The notes below the pieces were generated by a model. That model saw nothing but the letters and a program-made list of their open reading frames with translations. It did no database searches and had not been told where the DNA came from. Shown here in pieces: positions 1-8,500 of a stretch of DNA of 64,000 nt. The DNA is taken from contig NC_083345.1 of the NCBI RefSeq assembly GCF_019175385.1, positions 120,221,657 to 120,285,656 of the forward strand. The letters run 5' to 3'. Numbering within the stretch: position 1 is the first letter of the stretch; each line of letters begins with the position of its first letter. The translations under genes and the position numbers were made by a program. The DNA is from Lycium barbarum (Eukaryota > Streptophyta > Magnoliopsida > Solanales > Solanaceae).

Positions 1-108
1 TTAGGGTGCCTTCTGGTGCTATAAATAGCATCATCTCCCTGATTATATACATATCCATATTAACATAAAAAACAAAGGTTACAATATAATTTCTTTTTCA
101 GGTTCAAA

Positions 109-552
109 ATGAATAATGCAAGTTCAAGCGGAAGCAATGAAACTATGGAAACTCTCATGCACAAATGGCAATTGATAAAATCTGAATGGGAAACTATGAG
201 ACCAAAATTTTTGTCTGATGGTTATTTCCAAAAAAGTCTAAATAGAGAACGCATGAAATATGGCACTGATACTGCATTTGACAAGATGACGAGGCAGTTT
301 GATTCGTCCAGTCATTCTTCTATGGTTGATATGGCCAAGCTCAAAAGGCTGTTGCAAAAAATTCTTAATTTAATGGATAAAATTAAAATAAAACGAAAGG
401 AGTTGGGAGATGAATTCAATGTACGAAATGCGGACCTTAAGGGTGTATTCCCTGAGAATCCTACTATCATATCTGACGATTCCTCTTCTGATGAATCCTC
501 ATCACTTTCATCTTATCTCAGACAAATTGATGAGTTTCATGAGAGTGGTTAG
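109..552 (+). CDS. Unrecognised small acidic, partly coiled-coil protein (possible terminal exon)
   Basis: An open frame of 147 residues lies directly after a good intron acceptor (a T-rich run ending in TTTTTCAG at about 100), so the ATG at 109 may be the true start after a 5' UTR intron or an internal Met of a longer protein whose earlier exons lie left of the window. The product begins Ser/Asn-rich, has a charged, Lys-rich, probably helical middle (about residues 60-105), and ends with a Ser/Asp/Glu-rich stretch (SDDSSSDESSS, about 121-131) that looks like a casein-kinase-type acidic tail. I recognise no family and see no transposase or retroelement motif. A poly(A)-like tract follows the stop. 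Length and composition fit a real gene better than chance, but there is no independent support. Confidence 0.4.
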   Translation: MNNASSSGSNETMETLMHKWQLIKSEWETMRPKFLSDGYFQKSLNRERMKYGTDTAFDKMTRQFDSSSHSSMVDMAKLKRLLQKILNLMDKIKIKRKELGDEFNVRNADLKGVFPENPTIISDDSSSDESSSLSSYLRQIDEFHESG

Positions 553-714
553 TTTTTAAAAAAAAAAAAAAATTGTTGTTTTAGGTACTTTTGGCTTTAT
601 AGCCATTTACTGTATTGATTTTAGTTTCTCTAAAATGATTAGTGTTTTATGATCAATCCACAAGTTTCTCTAATATGATTAGTGTATTTCTAAGTTTTGC
701 ATTTAAGTCAAAAG

Positions 715-935
715 TTTGCAGGGAAACTCTCCCTTCAGGCAGAGTTTTGCGTACAAACTCTGCCTTCAGTTTCAAACTCTGAAAGTCCACCTTGAGTAGA
801 TTTTGCAATGAAACTCTACCGGATCAGGTAGAGTTTGACTGCAAACCTTATCAAACTCTGCCTGATAAGGGAGAGTTTGCAGTCAAACTCTGCCTTAAGG
901 TAGAACTTCAGTAAATTTGGGATATAAAATTCGCC
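715..935. repeat. Array of short inverted repeats built on AAACTCTGCCT
   Basis: The 10-12 base word AAACTCTGCCT and its reverse complement AGGCAGAGTTT (with variants CTACC, CTCCC) recur about ten times in both orientations within about 220 bases, so the transcript of either strand could fold into many alternative hairpins. No gene is seen between 553 and 1340 otherwise. The layout resembles the arrays at 6600-7270 and 18960-19150, which use different words. Confidence 0.6.
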
Positions 936-1340
936 CTTAAGGGAGAACTTTGACTAACTTTATGACACCGGTCTTAAAAATATTTAATGTCTTTGACTGG
1001 CACAACTCAGTCAAATGTCAACAAAGTAGTGTGTCTGTAATCAACAAGCTTATTTATTTCAGTCATACTAGTAGTGACATTAATTCATTTGAAAAAAATT
1101 ACTTTACACTATAAATAATGGCATCTTTGTTCATTAGACTATCACTATTTTCTCACCTGAAATTCTTATCTAATTCTTGCAAGATAAAAATAAAAAAAAT
1201 AAAAAAATGAATGCATATTTTGAGAAAACTTTGACCAGATTCTATGTCCAAACTGATGATTTTGTCTCGGTAAATTTTAGTACTTAACGTTTTTTTGTCG
1301 TTATTTTTTCTTTCTACCCTGCTTTGATTACACTTCTTTT

Positions 1341-1464
1341 GAGCCGAGGGTCTATCCAAAACAGTCTATCCACCCCACAGAGGTAGGGATAAGATCTGCG
1401 TACGTCCTATCCTCCCCAGACCCTACTTAGTGGGATTACACTTTGTATGTAATTGTTGTTGTTG
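1341..1464 (+). mobile_element. SINE/RTE-LINE 3' tail fragment ending in (TTG)n
   Basis: The segment reads GAGCCGAGGGTCTATC through the block around CTCCCCAGACCCTACTT, then GGGATTACACT and ends in TTGTTGTTGTTG. This is the tail typical of Solanaceae Au/TS-type SINEs and of their RTE LINE partners. No tRNA-like head with A and B boxes is visible upstream, so this is a 5'-truncated copy. The same tail, in reverse orientation, terminates the LINE at about 52.1 kb. Confidence 0.75.
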
Positions 1465-1580
1465 GTTCAAACTCATTGAAAATTTGTATAACAGATAAAT
1501 TACACACATAGATACACAAATCAACCGTCTTTATAGAATAAAAGAACACAAAGCTAAAGAAAACTAGATTAAAGAAATAC

Positions 1581-1818
1581 CTGAAGCTCGCCTATCACAT
1601 CAGATAATTTACCATTTTTGAACAGCAAAGTACCAGTATACCCTACATATACACATGATATACATATATTATCAGATCAAACCACAAAACTCACCAAAAT
1701 CAACCAAAAAAAAATCTGAAAAAATAATAATTATAACACACTAGTCTATGAATTAGTCTATACCTGCTCCAACAATAAATACGATCTTAGTTAAGCCTAC
1801 TCCAGCTTGCATAGCCAT
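1581..1818 (-). CDS. DUF1664-family protein, first two exons only
   Basis: Exon 1 runs 1818 to 1764 and encodes MAMQAGVGLTKIVFIVGA plus one base. After a GTATAG donor, exon 2 runs 1642 to 1581 after a TATGTAG acceptor and gives GYTGTLLFKNGKLSDVIGEL followed by Q, ending at a GTATTT donor. The phases match (1, then 0). The hydrophobic N-terminus followed by the G-Y-T-G-T..KNGKLSD..GELQ pattern is what I recall for plant DUF1664 proteins, which are organelle- or membrane-associated, coiled-coil and of unknown role. The remaining exons, which should encode the long coiled coil, are not recognisable between 1 and 1560. Either the next intron runs out of the window (enclosing the ORF at 109-552) or this is a truncated gene. 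It lies head to head with the fibrillin gene on the other strand. Confidence 0.6.
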
Positions 1819-1879
1819 GGCCAAAAATTAACAAACCCTAGTTTTTCTTTTATCTTTTCTGGTTTTCCGGCGAGTGTTA

Positions 1880-2080
1880 TCGGAGTTGAATGTTATTAAA
1901 GAGTGTGAGAATTGGAAGCTTGTATCTATTTATACTGGTGCTGTAAACGACGTAGTTTAATGGTTATGACGTTATTACCCTTTTAAGATCCACTTGTCGT
2001 GTAAATTCAACCACGTCAACCGCAGGGCACACTAGGAGTTTTCACTTGTAGCCTTTTTCGTCTCCTTTTATTAGGATCGT
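1880..2080 (-). repeat. DUF1664 upstream region, copy 1 of a promoter-region duplication
   Basis: Sequence just upstream of the DUF1664 start (including the ACGTAGTTTAATGG, TTATTACCCTTTTAAGAT and CAACCACGTCAACCG words) recurs at 2845-3080 in the same order and orientation with scattered differences. The intervening DNA at 2135-2600 is MITE sequence. Confidence 0.7.
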
Positions 2081-2134
2081 TTGGTAATTGGTTAGAGTGA
2101 GTGATAGATACAATTATGAATTAAGAATTATACA

Positions 2135-2600
2135 TGTGTCTTAGTTTGATAGGGTATGGAGTTTAAAAAATAGAAATAGATTTTTGAATTTTGTGGTCCT
2201 AAATGTGTGTTGTCTTTTAAATTTTGTGGTCTTAAACTTGTCATGTGGAATGTTAAAATTGGAAAACTAACTAAGTAGGCGTTTGGCCATAGAAATTGAA
2301 AACTTTTTCTGAAATTTTGGAGTTGGAGTTGTTTTTTGCCATAATTTTTACAAATAGTATTTTTTTTTTTTTGTTGAACTGTACTTGTTTTGATTGTGAA
2401 AAACAAGTTTTTCTTGTTTTTCAAATTCCAAATACAACTTGATGGCCAAACACTAATTTTTGAAAAAAGTGAAAAACAAAATTCCGAAAAAAAGTGAAAA
2501 ATTCCTAATGGCCAAACGGGTCCTAAATATAAAAGAGACACTCGCTTTAGCACAAACCAGAAAGGAATGCAAGACACTTAAATGGAGACGGAGGGAGTAT
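2135..2600. mobile_element. Nested MITEs with TIR ggcgTTTGGCCAT / ATGGCCAAACgggtcc
   Basis: An inner element of about 250 bp (about 2275-2524) has inverted ends TAGGCGTTTGGCCAT and ATGGCCAAACGGGTCCTA and a self-complementary interior (GAAAAACAAGTTTTTCTTG). It sits in a second repeat whose right edge is GGAGACGGAGGGAGTA, the widespread ACTCCCTCCGT-type end. Open frames on both strands here derive from the repeat and are not genes. Confidence 0.65.
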
Positions 2601-2844
2601 GTAGAGATTAGTTTGTCGAGTTTAGTTATTCACAACAACAACAACAATTATTTATTCCACTTTCTATTCTGTATAAAATAAGACATAATTCTCTTATAAT
2701 TTATACGTGTATTAGTTATGTGAGTTACTAAAATGCAAACCAAACACCATATTAATTTTATACGTGAATAATTTACCTGCTAATCAAGTAGAGTATTATT
2801 TATACAGGATTTAATTGCCACATAATTTACACCCACACCAACTA

Positions 2845-3080
2845 CCAAGAAACCCCTAAAGATGGAATGTTGAAAAAAGATAGTGAGAATGGAAGTTGTT
2901 GGCATTCATAGTGGTGCTGTAAAACGGCGTAGTTTTGGTGTTCGTTTGGGTGCTTTTGGGTTTATGACAATATTACCCTTTTAAGATTTGTAATAGTCTC
3001 CACTAGTCGTGCAAATTCAACCACGTCAACCGAAGGGCACGTTAGTGTTTTTACTTCTTTCCTTTTTCGTCTTGGTTTAT
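2845..3080 (-). repeat. DUF1664 upstream region, copy 2
   Basis: This is the second copy of the 1880-2080 block: the words ACGGCGTAGTTTTGG, ATTACCCTTTTAAGAT, CTAGTCGTGCAAATTC and CACGTCAACCGAAGGGCAC match in order. It has no attached DUF1664 exon, so only promoter DNA was duplicated or retained. Confidence 0.65.
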
Positions 3081-3081
3081 A

Positions 3082-3290
3082 GAGCCTGTGTGGCTTAGCT
3101 TATAAGTTGCTGAAAACAGCTTATAAGCTGTTTTGAGCTTTTTTGAGTGTTTGACTGGCTAGCTTATAAGTCATTTTGTGCTTAAAATAAGCCCAAAAAA
3201 ATAAATTGGAGCTCAACTTATTTTTTTTAGCTTATAAGCTGTTTTTAGCTTATAAGCTGTTTTTTTTTTTAAGCTAAGCCAAACGGGCCG
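3082..3290. mobile_element. Tourist/Harbinger-like MITE (GAGCCTGT..TTGGCTTAGCTTATAAG)
   Basis: The ends read GAGCCTGTGTGGCTTAGC and GCTAAGCCAAACGGGCC in inverted orientation, with internal AGCTTATAAGCTG palindromes. It is the same family as the elements at 10586, 31189 and 31474. Confidence 0.75.
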
Positions 3291-3303
3291 TAAAAAAGAT
3301 ATT

Positions 3304-3646
3304 TTAATTTGTTGCTCTTTTGGAAGGGAAAAATAGTAATTCTTTTAACACTTTTTTTAATCTCAAAAACATGAAGTCAACTCCTCCTTGAAGAAGAGAA
3401 AAACCATTGCCGTCAGCCATCAACGGTCGTGTCCGGCGGCATCTCCACCATCCACCGCCGCTGAAAGAAGAAAAATCACCGCTAAAGCTGCCGGAAGAAG
3501 AAAACAATGTCTATTTTACACTTGAATTCTCTCATTTTCAACGCTAAAACTACTCTTAAATCCTACTCCTTCACTTTATTTATTCCTTCTTCTTCAATCT
3601 AAAGCTCTAGATTTAGAAAGCGTGCAAAATTTCCAATTCATTCATC
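3304..3646 (+). pseudogene. Fibrillin 5' end, tandem copy 1 (non-coding remnant)
   Basis: This copy matches the promoter proximal region and transit-peptide part of exon 1 of the fibrillin gene at 5470-5670: GGAAGGGAAAAATA, CATGAAGTCAACTCC, AATGTCTATTTTACACTTG, TTCAACGCTAAAACTACTC, AATCCTACTCCTTCAC and TTTCCAATTCATTCATC occur in the same order. The frame is broken soon after the start codon, and homology stops at about 3646, where a SINE tail begins. Confidence 0.8.
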
Positions 3647-3774
3647 AAGACGTGGAAAACAGCCTCTTGAAGAGATGTAAGGTAAGACTGCGTGGAATAG
3701 ATTCTTGTGGTCCCGCCCTTTCCCAGACCCTGCAGATAGCAGGAGCTTAGTGCATCGGACTGTCCTTTTTTAAC
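3647..3774 (+). mobile_element. Solanaceae SINE 3' fragment with T tail
   Basis: The block contains GGTAAGACTGCGTGGAATAG, a GGTCCCGCCCTTTCC motif, AGCAGGAGCTTAGTGCATCG and a terminal CCTTTTTT. This is the common nightshade repeat tail usually read as GGGTAAGGCTGCGTACAATA..GGAGCTTAGTGCACCGGG. It lies exactly at the end of the copy-1 homology. The region 3775-4020, and again 4336-4560, holds a further shared repeat rich in TTTACGAAACGTAGCTA. Confidence 0.65.
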
Positions 3775-4034
3775 GAGAAAATATCATAATTAGTCATAGT
3801 TTAGAGCGTAATTATGGAACGTAGTTACTATTTGCGTATTTACGAAACGTAGCTAGTTGTATTAGCTCAACTGTATCAAGCGAATATTAGATGTATCAAC
3901 TGAAATTGCGCGAAAAAGCTATATCAGCATTAATAGCGATGTTTCGTAAATATCGTAACTACATTTCGTAATTTTCTGGAATTATAAATCCGTTTTAGTA
4001 AATACAATCTAAATATTTAGACCGCATAATTTTT

Positions 4035-4333
4035 CTTTGCCGTCTTTTGGAAGGTAAAACATATTTCCTTAACATTTCTATTTTAATCTCAAAACATGAA
4101 GTCAACTCCTCCCGGGAGAAGAGAAAAAATGTGGTCACCAACGCTAAAGCTGCCGGAAGTAGAGAAAAATGTCTATTCTACACTGAAATTCTCTCATTTT
4201 CACCAATAAAACCACTGTTAAATCCTACTCATTCACTTCATTTGTTCCTTCTCCTTCAATCTCAAGCTCTAGATTTAGAAAGCTTTCACAATTTGCTGTC
4301 GCAATGTACAAATAAGTTGCTGGATTTTGAATA
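4035..4333 (+). pseudogene. Fibrillin 5' end, tandem copy 2 (non-coding remnant)
   Basis: This is the same order of words as copy 1 (CTTTTGGAAGG, AAACATGAAGTCAACTCC, AAAATGTCTATTCTACACTG, ATCCTACTCATTCACTTCAT, CTAGATTTAGAAAGCTTTC). It aligns through the transit-peptide region and then diverges and stops. An open frame across it uses a different start and is not the fibrillin frame. Confidence 0.8.
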
Positions 4334-4562
4334 ATTAGGTATTTTAACGAGAAAATTTCATAAATTGTTATAGTTTAGAGCGCAATTACCAAGCATAGCT
4401 AAAATTTATGTATTTACGAAACGTAGCTACGATTGTTGCCACTCAACTCAATCAGGGGGTATCAGGGGATCAGTCGGGGTATCAGCTAATAGCTACGTTT
4501 GTAGCTTTTTGAAATTATAGATATGTTTAGTAAACTCAATCTGAATGTTTGACATGTCACTA

Positions 4563-5190
4563 AATATTCCTTGCTCCTTTGGAAGGGAAAAATATTTCTT
4601 TAACATTTCTATTTTAATCTCAAAAACATAAAGTCAACTCCTTCTTGAAAAAAAAAAGAAAAGAAAACCCACCAAAAAAACGTCTATTCTACACTCATTC
4701 TTTCGTTTTCAACGCTAAAACAACTATTAAGTATCGTTCGGAAGCTCAAAGGAAGGGAAAGGCCGTAGAGTGACTCCTTGGGCATTAGATTCAGGCAAAC
4801 TGAGATTTACTAGGCTCTTTATGAAGTGTTTTGTATTAGCTAATGTAATTAAGGCATAATAGGGAATTAGGGTCTCATAATCGTGAGGTGACGAGCACTT
4901 ATGCGGGCACTGGTGTACTTGTGCCAAGTAAATTCCTAAGTGAATTTATTAAACGAGGGTTAACGTCCCGAGTTCTTGTTACTTATTCCTACCAAACTCT
5001 ACTCACCTTCCCAAGTAGCCGCTACCTATGTCGCTGCAACCTTGATAGGATAAGTCAGCCCCCACGCAAACTTTTAAATCCTACTCCTTCACATCATTTC
5101 TTCTTCAATATCAAGCTCTAGATTTAGAAGGCTTTCAAAATTTCCAATTCATTCATTGTTTTCATCATTCAATGATCCTCAAGATTTTTT
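4563..5190 (+). pseudogene. Fibrillin 5' end, tandem copy 3, split by an insertion
   Basis: The left half (4563-4735) carries GCTCCTTTGGAAGGGAAAAA, AAACATAAAGTCAACTCC, CGTCTATTCTACACTC (the ATG has become ACG) and TTCAACGCTAAAACAAC. The right half (about 5066-5190) resumes with TTTTAAATCCTACTCC, AAGCTCTAGATTTAGAAGG and CATTCAATGATCCTCAAGAT. Between them are about 330 bases of unrelated sequence (4736-5065) that I cannot identify; it has no clear terminal repeats. Copy 3 extends further into exon 1 than copies 1 and 2. Confidence 0.8.
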
Positions 5191-5525
5191 TTAGCATTGA
5201 ATTCTAAAACTCACCCAATGAACCTATTCCCGATCCATTAATTAAAAAGAAAAGAATTCAAAGTGAATCGGGTATTTAAAATTGGGATAAGTTATTTGTT
5301 TCTAAGCTCGTTACGTATACATCTGTTAAAAAATAACGGAATAACAGTGTATAAGTATAATAGGAAGGCATATTTAAATCCAAAATATAACGCGGGAGTA
5401 TATTTGGACCGAAACTAGAACGGATGATATATTTAAATAATTTTTAATAGTACAAGATATATCTTTAAATTCTTTTTAACCTCAAAAACATAAACTCAAC
5501 TCTTCCCGAAAGAAGGAAAAAAAAA

Positions 5526-8500
5526 ATGTCTATTCTACACTCGAATTCTCTCATATTCAACGCTAAAACCAGTTTTAAATCCTACTCCTTCACTTCATTT
5601 ATACCTTCTTTTTCAATCTCAACTTCTAAATTTAGAAAGTTTCCAAAATTTTCAATTCATTCATCATTTAATGATCCTCGAGATTTTTTTGTACCAAAAC
5701 CCAACCAAAACAACAACGATTCCGATGATAAAACGACGTCGTTTGTTGATGAGTGGGGCGAGAAGTCGGAACCGGAGCTCCGACCCATGACGAAGTTATG
5801 GGATTCGGATCCTCCTATTGATATAGACGAATGGGGTAGAGATGAGCTGGAGAACACTGATAATTCAGGTAGTGATATTAAATGGACGGGTTGGGTTGAA
5901 TTTGAGCGGGTTAAAATGGACTAAAAAGTGGGTCAAGACCCAATCCGTTCAATGCTCATTAAGTTTTAATTTTTTTATTTGACATTTTATAATTTTTTTA
6001 GTACCTAATAAAATTATTATTTTTCTTTTTGAAAATATTTTGAACAAGATTTCGATCATTTTGGGTTAAATATTGATGGGCTGAGCTAATAAATGAGCGG
6101 GTAAATAACCAGCCCAAACTGTAGAAATTGCACGGTTTACCTTAAATGCTGGGTCTTTAATTTGGGCAATTTGCACGATTGTCCTTATTCGGGATGGTCT
6201 TTAATTTTTGTCCTTTCGCCTAAAATAGTTCGAGGTTTTGGTTTCGAATCCTAGCTCAGTCAACCAAAAATAATAATTTCGCAAAACAGAATTTCGTAGC
6301 AAAATTAGGCCTATTCGGGCAAAAGCTAGGCCTTAAGGCCTAAATTTTATAGAATTCCAACGGAGTAAAAAAAAAAAATTATCTTGCAAAATTTTGGAAG
6401 GCAAACTTTTGCCTAGCGAAATTGTTTTTTCTTTTTGGGCAACTCTGCGAACTGCCCTTCTTTTGGGGTGGTCTTTAAATTTTGCACCTCATATTTGAAG
6501 TCTTTAATTTTGTCCTTCGGTTAAAACCCATGGGTTCCAGGTTCGAATTCCCACTCTATCAAAATTTTAAAAAAAATTCGCAAGATAGAGTTTAAATTTC
6601 GTTATGCCCCCACCGGCATACACTTGTTAAGGAATTACCAAAGTTATGCCGGACCCGACATACTTATGCTTTATGAGCAGACTTGGCATAAGTATGTCGG
6701 GTCCGGCATAACTTTGGTAATTCCTTCACAAGTTTATGTCGGGTCCGGCAAACTTTTAATGGATAAACTTTTAATGGACAAACTTTTAGTTAAGCCTTAA
6801 CTAAAAGTCTTTTCCTAGATATGCCTCATGGGGCAGACTTTTAGTTAAGGCATAACTAAAAGTATGCCCATAAGGCATAATTTTTCCTTAAGACATAAAC
6901 TTTATCTTATAAGGCAAAATTTTAGTTATGCCTTAAGGAAAAGTTTCGCCTTATGAGACATATTTTTAGTTATACTTTAACTAAAAGTCTGCCCCAAGTT
7001 ATGCCTTATGGGGCATACTTTTAGTTGTGCTTTAACTAAAAGTCTGCCCCATAAGGCTTAACTAGGAAAAGACTTTTAGTTAAGGCTTAACTAAAAGTTT
7101 GCCCATAAGTATGCCGGAACCGGCATAAACTTGTTAAGGAATTACCAAAGTTATGCCGGACCCGACATACTTATGTCAAGTCTGCCCATAAGGCATGAGT
7201 ATGCCTGGTCCGGCATAACTTTGGTAATTCCTTAACAAGTGTATGCCGGGTCTGGCATACACGCGACCCAAACTTTGCCTTGTAATTTTTTTTTAATTTA
7301 TGCTTGAGCGGGGGTTCGAACCCAGAACCTCATGATTTCTGCGTGAACGCTCAGGGTTGCAACGCGAAGGGCAAAAATTAAAGACCAACAATATGAGGGG
7401 CATCATTTAAAGACCATAAATATGAGGGGCAAAATTTAAAGACCACCGCAAAAGAAGGGCAATCCGCGCAAAAAAAATGTTTTTTTTTAACTGAGCGAGG
7501 GTTCAAACCCAGAACCTTGAGATTTCTCCGGTCGTTTTTTTAAGTGAAAGGCAAAAATTAAAGACCAGCACCTTTGAAGGGTAATCCGTGCAAAAAAAAT
7601 TGCTTTAATTTTTGCCATTCAAATGGACTGGATTTTAATTTTTACCCTTCATAATCGAACTTATGTGGCATAAGTTCTTTAAGGGCACGGGCTTAACTTG
7701 TGGATATTTTGATGCGTAATTTTTGCCTCTTTAGGCATAAGTTCGATTTTTGAAGGCAAAAATTAAAGACCACCGCGTTTGAAGGGAAAAAACTAACGAC
7801 CAACACAAAATAGAGGCAGAAGTGCAAGTGGCTCTTATGATTTAATGTTCTAATTTTGCCACCTCTAATTTCAGGGATCGAAGATGAGTGGGGCGAGAAG
7901 TCATATCCGGAGCTCAGTCCCCCCAAGACGTTATCGGATTCGGATCCTCCTATAGACGAAGACGAATGGATCGGAGCTAAGCTAGTAGGCAATAACATTG
8001 ACAGAGTTAGAAATGAGTATGCTTCTGATGATAAAACGGCATTGTTTGTTAATGAGTGGGGCGAGAAGTCGGAGACCGAACCCGAACCTGAGCTAGTGGG
8101 TAAAATCATTGCGGGGTCGCTTGGTACGATATATTAGAGAAAATAATACTACATGTATTAGCTTTGGTATTATTAATCCCTTGTTTGGTAGTGTTCTGAA
8201 ACTCATGTATAACTAATACAAGTATTGTACATATATTCGGTACTATTCTTATATATAGCAAACCTATGTGTAACTAATACCAGTACTATTCCAATTATAA
8301 TACACCTTGTTCATTAAATACAACAAACTAAATAGTGGATAAAAGATAATGTCAGCATAACTAATCCTAGCATTACCAAAAATACACCCTATTCAGTACT
8401 ATTCTTATACACTTCACCAAAACGACCCCTGCAGGTGTTGTAGAAGATGAGAGAGTTGCAGTGCTGAAAAGGTGCTTAATTGACACGGTTTATGGGACAG

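Noticed and set aside
2128..2577. 149-residue open frame on the minus strand
   Set aside because: It runs across nested MITEs with inverted ends; composition is low-complexity and no family features are seen.
4047..4334. 95-residue open frame
   Set aside because: It crosses fibrillin 5'-copy 2 in a different frame from the real protein and carries no transit-peptide sequence.
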